Assembly (NCBI GenBank): GCA_041583495.1 | Contig: JBFHFS010000018.1 | Location: 1-64,000, forward strand | DNA length: 64,000 nt | Direction: 5' to 3' | Source of the DNA: JBFHFS01 sp041583495 | GTDB lineage: Bacteria > Bacteroidota > Bacteroidia > Bacteroidales > Marinilabiliaceae | Part shown: positions 43,607-53,034 of the stretch, piece after piece | Position numbering within the stretch: position 1 is the stretch's first letter | How the letters are laid out: every line of letters begins with the position of its first letter | Notes under the pieces: model-generated | Seen by the model: only the letters and a program-made list of their open reading frames with translations | Told to the model about the DNA's origin: nothing | Database searches by the model: none | Translations under genes and position numbers: made by a program

Positions 43607-44194
43607 TTACTTTTTACCCACTAACCGAATCACAGCGGCTTTCCCACTATGCTTATCCCCCTCGTCCAGCACGATCTCTTCCTCCCAGACCTTCAACTCG
43701 CTCAACGAAGAAAAATCGTCCTTTAACTCTGCAACAGAATATAGCATCTTAAGATCTTTGGGTCCTCCCGTAGGGTTGTTTATTTGTGCCTTCGAAAAAG
43801 CCTCGAACACAACGGTTCCGCCGGGCTTTAAGAATTTTAATAGGCGCCTGTGGTTATCCTTTCGATTGGTATTATGCGCATAAATAAAGGTCAGCATATC
43901 AAATGACTCCCCGGGGTATTGGGCTTCTTCCATCGCTTGAACCGCGTATTGAATGCTCACATTATTCGCGTTACATAGAAGCAGGGCTTTATCGCGTGCT
44001 TTCGAACTAAAATCAAAGGCATATACCTCCCATCCTAAAGCAGCCGCATACACCGCATTTCTTCCCTCCCCCTCGGCAGGCAGAAGTATTTTCCCCGGTT
44101 TGGTCTCCTTAATTATCTCTTTAAAAAAGATATTGGGATGAATCCCATAAACATATTCCTCCCCGGAATATCTATTATCCCACGTTACCTTCAT
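43607..44194 (-). CDS. Class I SAM-dependent methyltransferase
   Basis: A 195-residue cytoplasmic protein. It starts WDNRYSGEEYVYG, the usual lead of TehB/thiopurine-methyltransferase-like enzymes. Motif I reads ILLPAEGEGRNAVYAAALGW and the post-I Asp lies in YAFDFSSKA. The substrate is unknown; members of this group methylate small thiols, tellurite-like oxyanions or drugs. It is the last gene of a minus-strand run and follows DoxX with a 29-base gap. Confidence 0.8.
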   Translation of the reverse strand: MKVTWDNRYSGEEYVYGIHPNIFFKEIIKETKPGKILLPAEGEGRNAVYAAALGWEVYAFDFSSKARDKALLLCNANNVSIQYAVQAMEEAQYPGESFDMLTFIYAHNTNRKDNHRRLLKFLKPGGTVVFEAFSKAQINNPTGGPKDLKMLYSVAELKDDFSSLSELKVWEEEIVLDEGDKHSGKAAVIRLVGKK

Positions 44195-44223
44195 TCATGT
44201 TTAATTTACTGGTTTACAAAGAT

Positions 44224-44622
44224 CTAATCCCATCCGGACTTAGAAGAGAAGGCGTATTTGCCTCCACCGGAAATGACCAATGCCAGCGCCCCGAAGAAAT
44301 AGAGCCCTAACAGCTCAATTTCCCATCCACCATGCTTACTCAGGGAAAAGATATCGGACGGATGCGCCAAAAATACCGCTGTGAGTACTCCCATAGCATA
44401 CACCACAGCAGCCAACCTCGTTCGATAACCAACAACCAGAAAAAGGGGAGCGATGATTTCAGTAACATATACACCATAGGCCAGGAAAGAAGGGAGCCCA
44501 TTCGAGGTCAACATCCCTTCAACAGATGAGATTCCGTTCATTTTGGCGATTCCATGCAAAAGCATCAGCAGGCCTACTGCCAGCCGAAGAATCAAAAGAG
44601 CAAGGTCAATATTTCTTTTCAT
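44224..44622 (-). CDS. DoxX-family membrane protein
   Basis: A 132-residue protein with four membrane segments. LILRLAVGLLMLLHGIAKM is the typical DoxX first helix, and VYVTEIIAPLFLVVGYRTRL covers the second. DoxX proteins are linked to membrane redox and oxidative stress complexes, but a general role is unsettled. It begins 6 bases after the CDGSH-glutamate-synthase fusion, so the two are cotranscribed. Confidence 0.88.
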   Translation of the reverse strand: MKRNIDLALLILRLAVGLLMLLHGIAKMNGISSVEGMLTSNGLPSFLAYGVYVTEIIAPLFLVVGYRTRLAAVVYAMGVLTAVFLAHPSDIFSLSKHGGWEIELLGLYFFGALALVISGGGKYAFSSKSGWD

Positions 44623-44628
44623 AACTGA

Positions 44629-46155
44629 TTATTCTTTTTCGGGGTGCCCGGCAAATTGAATCCCTGTTAATTCAGCCATCTCTTTTTTCCAGGTCGTTAA
44701 ATCTTTTGAGATGAACTGCCGCAGATGGTTATGCCCACAAGCCCGGGCCATCACCTTCATCAACTCAACCGAAGCACTGAGGAAGTTAAAGAGTTGTTGC
44801 GCACTTTTGTTCAAATCTATTTTTGATCTCAGCTCTTTTTTTTGGGTGGCAATGCCGGCCGGACAATTGTTTGTGTGACACATTCGGGCCGCCACACATC
44901 CGATGGATTGCAGGGCTGAGTTGGCAACCGCAATGCCGTCGGCACCCAGCGCCAGGGCTTTGATAAAATCATCGGGCACACGAAGCCCGCCGGTAATTAT
45001 TAAGGTCACGTCCCGCCGGTTTTTCCTGTCCAGATATTTTCGCGCCCTAACTAAGGCAGGGATTGTGGGAACCGAGATGTTGTTTCGGAAAAGTAAAGGA
45101 GCCGCCCCCGTTCCACCACCCCGTCCATCCAGGATAATATAATCGGCACTGGCGTCCAGGGCAAATTGGATATCCGCCTCGATGTGATTCGCCGAAAGCT
45201 TAAAGCCGATGGGAATGCCACCGGTGATTGCCCGCACCTTATCAGCAAAATTCTTAAAGTCCTCAGGGGTATTCAGATCCGCAAAGGTAGGAGGAGAGAC
45301 CGCGGGGGTTCCCTCTTTAAGTTGCCGCACCTCGGCGATTTTCCCCACCACTTTATTGCCGGGAAGATGCCCACCGGTGCCTGTCTTAGCCCCCTGGCCG
45401 CCTTTAAAGTGAAAGGCCTGAACCCGTTTTAGCTTAGCCCAGTCGAACCCAAACCGGGCAGAGGCCAGCTCATAAAAATACCTTGAGTTGGCTTGTTGCT
45501 CTTCATCCAGCATGCCGCCTTCGCCGGAACAAATACCCGTCCCGGCTAATTCTGCGCCTCTGGCTAAAGAAATTTTAGCTTCTTCCGACAGGGCACCAAA
45601 ACTCATGTCCGAAACAAAAATGGGGATCTCCAACACGAGCGGTTTTTTGGCATTGGGCCCAATAATCAGCTCCGTGTTAACGGGCACATTCTCCATTAAT
45701 GGCTTGGTGGCCATTTGAGCCGGCACTATTTGGATCTCTTTCCACTGGGGAAGCTCCGGGATGGGCACCCCCATGGCCCCCATTTCGCCATGATGTCCTG
45801 TCTTTGAAAGGCCATCTCTGGCTAAAGCCTTGATGTATGCCAGGGTGGGTTCTTCAAATGTCGAGCCCTCCTCCGGGGCTGATGCTGAGTCCTCCTCTCC
45901 GGCACGAACCTCCTTCTTCAGGGCTGCATGGGTTCCATCGCAATAGGGCGGATTCTTCGTCTGTTTGCACATACACAAGAAAGCCTCTTCATCCTCATTC
46001 GATGAAAAGGGGAGTGGCTCAAATGAAGTGGATACGTGCGACCAATCACAAAAGGGCTGGTTCTTCGACTCACCACAGGCACACCACAGATATTCTTCAC
46101 CCTTTTTGAGATTAACAGCCATTGGTTTTTGGCCGGCTATTTTGGGAGACTCCAT
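44629..46155 (-). CDS. Dual-CDGSH domain fused to glutamate-synthase-type FMN domain
   Basis: A 508-residue cytoplasmic protein. The N-terminus has two iron-sulfur motifs, C25-x-C27-x8-C36-x3-H40 (CDWSH variant) and C61-x-C63-x8-C72-x3-H76 (CDGTH), each expected to hold a [2Fe-2S] cluster. From about 105 to the end it matches the FMN-binding central domain of glutamate synthase: GLSKTGHHGEMG, FVSDMSFGALSEEAK, ILDGRGGGTGAAP, and a three-Cys [3Fe-4S]-type stretch MCHTNNCPAG. There is no glutaminase domain, so it is a stand-alone glutamate-synthase-related oxidoreductase with an attached electron-transfer module. AAAGG precedes the start. Confidence 0.85.
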   Translation of the reverse strand: MESPKIAGQKPMAVNLKKGEEYLWCACGESKNQPFCDWSHVSTSFEPLPFSSNEDEEAFLCMCKQTKNPPYCDGTHAALKKEVRAGEEDSASAPEEGSTFEEPTLAYIKALARDGLSKTGHHGEMGAMGVPIPELPQWKEIQIVPAQMATKPLMENVPVNTELIIGPNAKKPLVLEIPIFVSDMSFGALSEEAKISLARGAELAGTGICSGEGGMLDEEQQANSRYFYELASARFGFDWAKLKRVQAFHFKGGQGAKTGTGGHLPGNKVVGKIAEVRQLKEGTPAVSPPTFADLNTPEDFKNFADKVRAITGGIPIGFKLSANHIEADIQFALDASADYIILDGRGGGTGAAPLLFRNNISVPTIPALVRARKYLDRKNRRDVTLIITGGLRVPDDFIKALALGADGIAVANSALQSIGCVAARMCHTNNCPAGIATQKKELRSKIDLNKSAQQLFNFLSASVELMKVMARACGHNHLRQFISKDLTTWKKEMAELTGIQFAGHPEKE

Positions 46156-46217
46156 AAACCTTTGTTTTTAAAGAGCGTGAAACGCACCAAAGAATTCCAT
46201 TGCCTCCGGCACGAGAA

Positions 46218-46463
46218 TTACTCTTCCAATTTCTTATGAGTTCCATCACAAAAGGGTGGCGTCTTGGTTTGTTTACACATACACATATAAACGGGTTTAG
46301 ACTCATCCATCACAAAAACTTTTGGCGAGAAGCCGCTTCCGTGATGGGAACCATCGCACCAGGGTTGATTGGCCGATCGGCCACAAGCACACCAGGCATT
46401 AGTCTCACCTTTCTTTAATTCCACCATTTTTGGTGATTTCCCGGCAACCTTTGGTTTTTCCAT
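46218..46463 (-). CDS. Dual-CDGSH iron-sulfur protein
   Basis: An 81-residue protein made of two CDGSH motifs: C25, C27, C36, H40 (WCDGSH) and C61, C63, C72, H76 (FCDGTH). The ligand positions are identical to those in the N-terminus of the fused protein encoded 62 bases downstream, and the lead KVAGKSPKMVELKKGE is also similar. It probably binds two [2Fe-2S] clusters and shuttles electrons or clusters in the cytoplasm. It is the first gene of the run CDGSH, CDGSH-GltS, DoxX, methyltransferase. Confidence 0.9.
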   Translation of the reverse strand: MEKPKVAGKSPKMVELKKGETNAWCACGRSANQPWCDGSHHGSGFSPKVFVMDESKPVYMCMCKQTKTPPFCDGTHKKLEE

Positions 46464-46722
46464 AATCCTAAAACTTTAAGTTAAATCGTTTTCTCACAGA
46501 TAGTTATTCCAGCAGCCCGTCAAGGCCAACCAGGAAGAAGAACAGGTTTGCAATATCAATTGTTGTACCCCAATATTTAGGGCCAAATGGTATTTCGTGG
46601 CTAACCATATTGTTGCATCCTTCAATAATTAGAACAATTTACACAGGATTTTGCTAAATAGCAGCATAAAGATGCAGATAGATCCACTTCACGGACCCTT
46701 TTCCTCCCTGCATCCGGTTAAC

Positions 46723-48933
46723 TTACAGCTCCACGGCAACCCTTTGTTTAAAGTCTCTGGAGTTTTCACCAATTGAAATCACAAACTGCCCCTTTTCAAT
46801 CTCCCAGCAACCTTTTTCAACCATGTAGTTCGAAAAACAGCCTTGGTCAAGTTCAAAGGTTATTTGTTTTTTTTGGCCTGGCTGAAGCTTAATCTTTTGA
46901 AACCCTTTTAACTCATTAACGGGTTTCTCTAATGACGAAACGCTATCGTTAACATACAGTTGAACCACCTCAGAGGCCTCCATGCGGCCGGTGTTTTCAA
47001 CCTCGACAGTCACTTTCATGGGCCAGGCCTTCGCGTCAACCCGCAGGTTGGAGTAGCCAAATTCAGCATACGACAACCCGAAACCAAAGGGGTATAACAC
47101 CTCCAACTCCTGTTTATCGAACCAACGATAACCCACAAAAACACCCTCGGAATAAACATTGCTTTGTCCCGACCTGGAGAATTTCTCTCCTGAGAAAATA
47201 GAACCTTCCGGATAATCCCTTTCAGACCTTGGCCAGGTGATGGCAAGATGACCCGAAGGGGATTCGACACCCAATAGAAGGCGGGCAATCCCGTTTCCAA
47301 TTTGTTCGCCGCAATAGGGAACAAAAAGCAATCCTTTTACCCGATCAACCCAGGATGAAACATTAACGTAAGATCCTGCAATAAGCACGACTATGGTATT
47401 GGAGTTAACGGCGGCAACTCTTTGAATCAGCTCATCCTGCCGGCCCGGGAGAGTGGCGCTTGACCTGTCAAAACCCTCGCTTTCGTTGGTTCCGGACAAC
47501 CCTGCAAAAACGATGGCAACCTCCGCTTTTCGGGCATTTTCTACAGCCTCCCGAATCAGGCCCTCTTCGATATCCCGGAACTGATTCCCGGCTGGCCGAC
47601 CGGCGATATCAGGGGTTTGACAACCGGCAGCATAACTGATGTCTGTCTTTTCTGACAGGGCTGTGGTTAACCCTGACCAGGGGTCCACCAGGGCCTCTTC
47701 GAAATAGTAGGTTCTGCCACTTCCCCCACCCTGAAGATAGTAAGCATAGTTCTGTTTATCTATGGGCAAGGATTTAAACCTTTTGGCATTGGGCCCGATA
47801 ACAGCCACCGACTTAACACTGGCTTTGTTAAGCGGCAAAATGGCTCCCTGATTTTTCAACAAGACAGGACTCTCGATGGCTACCCTGGCTGCCAGAGCAA
47901 TATGCTCAGGACTATGAACCAACTCCTGGTGCTCCCTGCGGGGTCTGCTAAACAGGCCAAAAGAGTGCATAACTCGTATAACATCTGCGAGCATGGAATC
48001 CACCTTTTGGGAAGAAACCGATCCATCCCTCACGGCCTCTCTTAATGCTTCTCCATAAAATTTTGGCCCGGGCATTTCCACATTCAATCCCCCATATACC
48101 CCCTTTAAGGTAGACCTAAGGCCATTGGCAAAATCTGAAAGAACAAACCCTTCAAATCCCCATTCCTCGCGTAAAACATCGTTAAGCAGGGACCCGTTCT
48201 GACACATAAACTCCCCGTTTAACCGATTATAGGAACCCATCAAATTCATGGCTTTACCTTCAGTTATGGCCGCTTTAAAAGCGGGCAGGTATATCTCCCG
48301 CAGGGTTCTTTCATCCACCTCATTATTAATGTCAAATCGGTTGTGCTCTTGATTATTTACCGCAAAATGTTTGGGCCCGCACACAATGCCATTCGATTGC
48401 ATAGCCTGCACATAAGGTACTATAAAACGTGAGGTCAGATAAGGATCTTCTGACAAACACTCCCAATTTCGTCCACCCAGGGGATGCCTGATGATATTTA
48501 CCGTAGGCCCCAGATTTAAGTCTTGCCCTAACCCACGCATTTCCCTGGCAATAGAAACTCCAACCTGCCGGTATAAATCAATATCCCAGGTGCTGGCAAA
48601 AGCAATTGGCGAACCAAAATAGGTGGAATGGGTTTTAGAATCCCTTCCCGAGCGCACCCCTGTGATACCATGACCCATAATAAAATCGGGGATGCCCTTT
48701 TCAGGGATTCCTTTTATCCCAAAATAGGGCACATCTTTATCTCCAAACTCACTTCTTGAAGTACCCATCCCGCTCAATAGTGAAATCTTTTCTTCAAGGG
48801 AGAGGGTCGCGATCAAACTATCAGCAAACAATTGGGAGGTATTACAGGAAGTCCATTTTTGTGAATCGACTTTCCCCGCCAGGGAAAAAACCATCAACGC
48901 CACTGCCATTGCAAAATAATTCAGCTGTCTCAT
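46723..48933 (-). CDS. Exported glycoside hydrolase family 3 beta-glycosidase
   Basis: A 736-residue protein with a signal peptide (about 1-24). The GH3 N-terminal barrel has GPTVNIIRHPLGGRNWE and KHFAVNNQEHNR. The nucleophile Asp lies in GFVLSDFANG. The C-terminal alpha/beta domain follows, and a fibronectin-III-like domain lies from about 640 to the end. It should remove terminal beta-linked sugars from oligosaccharides in the periplasm. The linkage specificity is not readable. No SusC/D pair is in the window, so this is not a complete utilisation locus. Confidence 0.9.
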   Translation of the reverse strand: MRQLNYFAMAVALMVFSLAGKVDSQKWTSCNTSQLFADSLIATLSLEEKISLLSGMGTSRSEFGDKDVPYFGIKGIPEKGIPDFIMGHGITGVRSGRDSKTHSTYFGSPIAFASTWDIDLYRQVGVSIAREMRGLGQDLNLGPTVNIIRHPLGGRNWECLSEDPYLTSRFIVPYVQAMQSNGIVCGPKHFAVNNQEHNRFDINNEVDERTLREIYLPAFKAAITEGKAMNLMGSYNRLNGEFMCQNGSLLNDVLREEWGFEGFVLSDFANGLRSTLKGVYGGLNVEMPGPKFYGEALREAVRDGSVSSQKVDSMLADVIRVMHSFGLFSRPRREHQELVHSPEHIALAARVAIESPVLLKNQGAILPLNKASVKSVAVIGPNAKRFKSLPIDKQNYAYYLQGGGSGRTYYFEEALVDPWSGLTTALSEKTDISYAAGCQTPDIAGRPAGNQFRDIEEGLIREAVENARKAEVAIVFAGLSGTNESEGFDRSSATLPGRQDELIQRVAAVNSNTIVVLIAGSYVNVSSWVDRVKGLLFVPYCGEQIGNGIARLLLGVESPSGHLAITWPRSERDYPEGSIFSGEKFSRSGQSNVYSEGVFVGYRWFDKQELEVLYPFGFGLSYAEFGYSNLRVDAKAWPMKVTVEVENTGRMEASEVVQLYVNDSVSSLEKPVNELKGFQKIKLQPGQKKQITFELDQGCFSNYMVEKGCWEIEKGQFVISIGENSRDFKQRVAVEL

Positions 48934-49086
48934 AGGGATTTACTTATTAATACATTCAATTCATTGAACCATATCAACTTCAAAGATAGGTGAAATTGTT
49001 TTTTTCTTCGGGTTGAGGTAGTGGGCCTTATAAATCAGGGTGAATCACAAGCCGAAATGAGCCCTCTTACCTAAAACTAAATTTTG

Positions 49087-49094
49087 TAACTTTG
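49087..49094 (+). promoter_or_regulatory. -7 box TAACTTTG before the PmoA-like gene
   Basis: TAACTTTG is an exact TAnnTTTG match 49 bases before the ATG at 49144. No clear -33 partner is seen. Confidence 0.45.
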
Positions 49095-49143
49095 AATAAC
49101 TCAGAAAAGCCAGCCCCCTATCGCACCACAAAGATCAAAAGAC

Positions 49144-50199
49144 ATGCAACCAACCATCCTTGCAAAACACAAGCGCTCTTCCATTGCCTCTGTCGGCAAA
49201 AAAACCTGCTCCTGTTCAGGTCCTACTGCTCCAACCCGTTATGGCAAACAAAGCCCCCGGGTTCGATTTCTCCTGTATGGTTTTCTTTTAACCCTGGCAA
49301 TTGATGTTACCGCCCAAAAGATTGACCTTCAAATAAAACAGGATGCAGCTTCTTTTTATGAGGGTAAAGATACGATATTGAGTTACCAAATAGCGGAGAA
49401 ATCAGATCAGGGAGCCTATCCAAGATCAAATTACATCCACCCCCTTTACACCCTGGACGGGCAAATGCTTACGGAAGATTTTCCTGCAGACCACCTGCAT
49501 CACAGGGGCATCTTTTGGGCCTGGCACCAATTATACATTGGTGAAAAACGTTTGGGAGACGGATGGGAGATAAAGGATTTTCGATGGGATGTAAAATCCG
49601 TTAAAGAGATTGAAAACCCGGGTAATTCCAGAACCATACAGGCAACAGTACTTTGGAAAAGCCCTCAATGGACGGATTCTCAGGGGAATGAAAAAGCGGT
49701 TGTTGAGGAAACCACCACGATAACCGTTTATCCGGCCAAAGAGGGTTATCGTCCCATTGACCTTACCATATCTTTCCGTGCCTTAGAGCCCAATATGCGG
49801 CTGGGGGGATCGGAAGACCAGAAAGGATATGGCGGCTTTTCTACCCGGATTCGGCTCACCGAAGATACTTTTTTCACCAGCTCCGAGGGGAAGGTAAAAC
49901 CCGAAAACCTGCCGGTAAAAGGAACGGGGTGGATAGACCTCTCCGGGCCTTTGGGCAGGAATGGCGCAAAAGCCGGACTGAGTATCCTCTCTCATCCAAC
50001 CAATCCGGGCTACCCTAACCCATGGATATTGCGATCTAAAAACAGCATGCAAAATGCCGTTTATCCCTTTCCAGGAAACACTCCCATCCCCCTTTCCATG
50101 AAAAAGCCGACGACCTTACGCTATCGGCTCCTGGTGCATGAAGGCGACAGCCAAAACCTTGACATTGCTAAAATTCATGCGGAGTATGCACAACCATAG
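49144..50199 (+). CDS. PmoA-like (DUF6807) exported protein
   Basis: A 351-residue protein. NYIHPLYTLDGQMLTEDFP and HLHHRGIFWAWHQ form the signature of DUF6807/PmoA-family proteins, which accompany glycan-degradation loci in Bacteroidota and have no agreed reaction. Despite the label they are not particulate methane monooxygenase. The hydrophobic export signal does not start until about residue 40, leaving an odd basic, Cys-containing lead of about 40 residues. The true start may be a non-ATG codon nearer the signal peptide. Confidence 0.75.
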   Translation: MQPTILAKHKRSSIASVGKKTCSCSGPTAPTRYGKQSPRVRFLLYGFLLTLAIDVTAQKIDLQIKQDAASFYEGKDTILSYQIAEKSDQGAYPRSNYIHPLYTLDGQMLTEDFPADHLHHRGIFWAWHQLYIGEKRLGDGWEIKDFRWDVKSVKEIENPGNSRTIQATVLWKSPQWTDSQGNEKAVVEETTTITVYPAKEGYRPIDLTISFRALEPNMRLGGSEDQKGYGGFSTRIRLTEDTFFTSSEGKVKPENLPVKGTGWIDLSGPLGRNGAKAGLSILSHPTNPGYPNPWILRSKNSMQNAVYPFPGNTPIPLSMKKPTTLRYRLLVHEGDSQNLDIAKIHAEYAQP

Positions 50200-50315
50200 G
50201 TCATCGAACTAAAAAAGGGCCGCCATCCATTCCCCAATTCCAACGTTACATGGGCCAGCCACCTTGCTACGCAACCCACACAAACGAAAAAACGTCTAGC
50301 AATAAAGAAAAAAAG

Positions 50316-50801
50316 ATGAAACGAACTCTAAGAATTCCATTACTCATTTTTATCATTCTTTCTTCCTGGATCTTATATGCCTGCAATAAAGACAGAACAG
50401 ACTCATTGTCCTACCTTGGTGAATTTGAAAAGACAAAATATTTTCAGGAAGAAATATTTGCCCCTTCCGGCTTGCAAATCTATGGGTTGTGGCAGGTATT
50501 CGATATCTCCGGGGGAATTCTGGGGGACGGCTATGAGGTGAATTTTGACTATTTGGAGATAAAGGAATTTGGAATTTATGGCTTTGTCAGAAACGAGACT
50601 CTGCTTGAGTATGGTCAGATCGGCCCTGCTCTGCAAACAGGCTATGATATAGGGTTAAAAGTTGACTTTGTAATGGATGAGACTTCCAATTCATTTTTTG
50701 AAGACCGGGAAAAGTATGTGGGATTCAGCGGGAAAGACACCCTGCATTTATTATCACCCTGTTGCGACAGGTTCGACTACCATTTTAAACGGGTCAGATA
50801 A
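50316..50801 (+). CDS. Hypothetical lipoprotein
   Basis: A 161-residue protein with a signal peptide and lipobox (ILYAC, Cys about 23). The mature part is beta-rich and acidic, with a late CC pair (SPCCDRFDYHF). No family is recognised. The frame is open 22 codons upstream, but ATG 50316 follows an AAAGAAAAAAAG leader and opens the signal peptide. It lies 116 bases after the PmoA-like gene, with no clear operon link. Confidence 0.65.
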   Translation: MKRTLRIPLLIFIILSSWILYACNKDRTDSLSYLGEFEKTKYFQEEIFAPSGLQIYGLWQVFDISGGILGDGYEVNFDYLEIKEFGIYGFVRNETLLEYGQIGPALQTGYDIGLKVDFVMDETSNSFFEDREKYVGFSGKDTLHLLSPCCDRFDYHFKRVR

Positions 50802-51046
50802 CCATGAAACCATTTCCCCCACCGGTGACCATTTCCCGGCCCTCATGGTGACCAACTGTGGGGCCGGTTTGTGAATTTAAGTTTGTACATTTGATAGACT
50901 AATTCAATGACCGCACAAGCAGGTGAGCAGGAAAATCCCAGCCGGCTGGCAAATTTCAACGAGTTATAGCCCTACAAACAAGCTCAATCGGAGGTTTCTG
51001 AAAATCATATGAGTACCGTATAAAACAACACTTAAAAGTTCGTGAA

Positions 51047-51400
51047 ATGGGTCCCAAAGACAATCACATTCAGTACGTTGAGTTCAAGGCAAATGACCTT
51101 GACGCCATAAAGGAATTTTACTCCAAGGCCTTTGGCTGGTCCTTTACGGATTATGGACCAACCTATGTAGCCTTCTCGGACAGTGGTCTTGAGGGCGGAT
51201 TTGAGAAAACCGACCATAAGATAATTAATGGGGCATTGGTTGTTCTCTATCATCACAATCTGGGTAAAATTAAGAACACCATTATCCGGTTAAATGGAAA
51301 AATCACCAAAGATACTTTTTCATTCCCAGGCGGCCGCCGGTTTCATTTCATTGATCCTGCAGGCAACGAACTGGCCGTGTGGTCCGACCAGCCCGATTAG
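51047..51400 (+). CDS. VOC-superfamily (glyoxalase-like) protein
   Basis: A 117-residue protein with one glyoxalase/dioxygenase fold: YVEFKANDLDAIKEFYSKAF at the start and FHFIDPAGNELAVWS at the end, with His and Glu as likely metal ligands. The small size fits single-domain VOC proteins such as the bleomycin-resistance or PhnB-like type. The substrate is unknown. It appears to be monocistronic. Confidence 0.82.
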   Translation: MGPKDNHIQYVEFKANDLDAIKEFYSKAFGWSFTDYGPTYVAFSDSGLEGGFEKTDHKIINGALVVLYHHNLGKIKNTIIRLNGKITKDTFSFPGGRRFHFIDPAGNELAVWSDQPD

Positions 51401-51558
51401 GCCCGGCGCCTGTGGATTACAGCAAAAAACGACTGGGGTTCGTCTCCGTTTTTATGACACTTAAAAGAGAATGTAACCATCGATGAGGCAACTCCTCATC
51501 ATGCCTCTTTTAAGCAACAATTGAATAGCTGGAATAGTAAATTTATATCAGATTTCCC

Positions 51559-52419
51559 ATGTCAAAGAACGTATTAATCACAGGAACCTCAACAGGGGTA
51601 GGATTTGAGAGTGCCATCTTATTTGCACAAAATGGATTCAAGGTTTATGCAACGATGCGCAACCTCAACAAAGCAGATGACCTTCAAAATAGGATTGACA
51701 AAGAAAAATTAGCCATCGAAATACTTCCTCTCGATGTTACCGATCCCCGATCCATCCAGGCAGCCGTTAACACGATTATCGAAAAGGACGGCAGAATTGA
51801 TGTCCTGGTAAACAATGCAGGAGCCGGATTTGCGAAGACCACCGAGCAATCCACCGAAGAAGAAATCCGGTGGGTAACCGATGTTAATTATCACGGAGTG
51901 GTGTTCTGTACGCAGGCCGTCTTACCCTTCATGCGAAAACAAAGATCAGGACAAATAATTTCGGTAACCTCCGTAGGCGGACTGGTGGGACAACCCTTTA
52001 ATGAACTCTATTGCGCAGCCAAATTTGCAGTGGAAGGCTACATGGAAGCTCTGGCCACCTACGTAAGTGATGCTTTTAACATAAAAATCACCAATGTGGA
52101 ACCGGGGGGCATATCTACCGCATTTATGAAATCGGCCATCGAGAAAACGGCAACAGGAGGGCAATTAGCTACCGGCGAATACCTGCCCATTTTTGAAAAA
52201 TATCTGGCCGGAAGCCAAAAAAGAGCCGGTGCCGGGCAGGAGTCCGTTTATCAAACCGGACTGGAAGTGGCTGAAGTAATTTTGAACCTGGCACAAAATG
52301 AAAATCCACCCCTGCGCATCAGAACCTCCCTATGGGCCGAAGACTTTTGCCGCTTAAAGACCCAGGCCGACCCCGAGGGGACCAAATTGGTTAATCAAAT
52401 AAAAACCAACTTTTTATAA
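51559..52419 (+). CDS. Short-chain dehydrogenase/reductase
   Basis: A 286-residue cytoplasmic oxidoreductase. The NAD(P) motif is GTSTGVGFES, NNAG lies in the middle strand, and the catalytic Tyr-Lys are in YCAAKFAVEG with the Ser in SVTSVGG. The classical SDR fold is complete. The substrate is unknown. The DoxX-like gene follows 10 bases later and is probably cotranscribed. Confidence 0.9.
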   Translation: MSKNVLITGTSTGVGFESAILFAQNGFKVYATMRNLNKADDLQNRIDKEKLAIEILPLDVTDPRSIQAAVNTIIEKDGRIDVLVNNAGAGFAKTTEQSTEEEIRWVTDVNYHGVVFCTQAVLPFMRKQRSGQIISVTSVGGLVGQPFNELYCAAKFAVEGYMEALATYVSDAFNIKITNVEPGGISTAFMKSAIEKTATGGQLATGEYLPIFEKYLAGSQKRAGAGQESVYQTGLEVAEVILNLAQNENPPLRIRTSLWAEDFCRLKTQADPEGTKLVNQIKTNFL

Positions 52420-52429
52420 CCCACTTTAA

Positions 52430-52876
52430 ATGAAACTGATCTATTGGTCCTCAACGATACTGATTTGTGCCTTTTTACTTTTAAGTGCTTACACTTATAT
52501 TTTTCACCAAAGCACCATCGAAGGGGTTAAAGCATTGGGCTTCCCTGATTTTTTCAGAATAGAATTGGCCGCGTTAAAGGTGGTTGCCTTAATCGTAATT
52601 CTACTCCCGGGTATTCCCGGGCAGGCCAAAGGATGGGCTTATTCGGGCGTTATGCTATTTCTTCTAACGGCCTTTGTGTCCCACGCCGTGCACCATGATT
52701 CGGTGGGCCTTTTAATTCTGTTGATTGTTTTATCGGCCATCACGATAACCTCCTATTTTACCCTGAACAAACAGCCAAAAAAACATAAACTAATGAGCCT
52801 CCCACCCAATTCGATTGGTGAAAAGCTAAATAGTAATAACTTTGGTATTGCTTTTAGCTCCAGGTTAAATTCATAA
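52430..52876 (+). CDS. DoxX-like membrane protein
   Basis: A 148-residue protein with four predicted helices. The LGFPDFFRIELAALKVVALI segment is characteristic of the DoxX-like family. The C-terminal tail (about 120-148) is soluble and unrelated to the fold. It is paired with the SDR gene upstream, an arrangement also common for oxidative or detoxification genes. No catalytic role is known. Confidence 0.75.
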   Translation: MKLIYWSSTILICAFLLLSAYTYIFHQSTIEGVKALGFPDFFRIELAALKVVALIVILLPGIPGQAKGWAYSGVMLFLLTAFVSHAVHHDSVGLLILLIVLSAITITSYFTLNKQPKKHKLMSLPPNSIGEKLNSNNFGIAFSSRLNS

Positions 52877-53034
52877 AACGACCCTGTAAAATTTAATTAT
52901 TCAACATTTCACAAAGGGGGATAGAGGCTGTTTGGCTTAACTCAGGGAGTAGACCCGAACTTCTCCCAATGACCGTAAGTGTCCTGGAAAAAACAATAAA
53001 TTTTTAATACAATCAAACACACAACATTAACATT

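Noticed and set aside
46504..46610. Small protein-like run before the CDGSH gene on the minus strand
   Set aside because: Careful frame reading shows an in-frame stop and no start; one or two base shifts would be needed.
49144..50199. Methane monooxygenase PmoA
   Set aside because: The PmoA-like label belongs to the DUF6807 family of exported Bacteroidota proteins; the membrane-helix pattern of particulate methane monooxygenase is absent.
50886..50893. TACATTTG, an exact -7 box match
   Set aside because: It has no -33 element at proper spacing and the nearest ATG (51047) is 153 bases away; such matches occur by chance.
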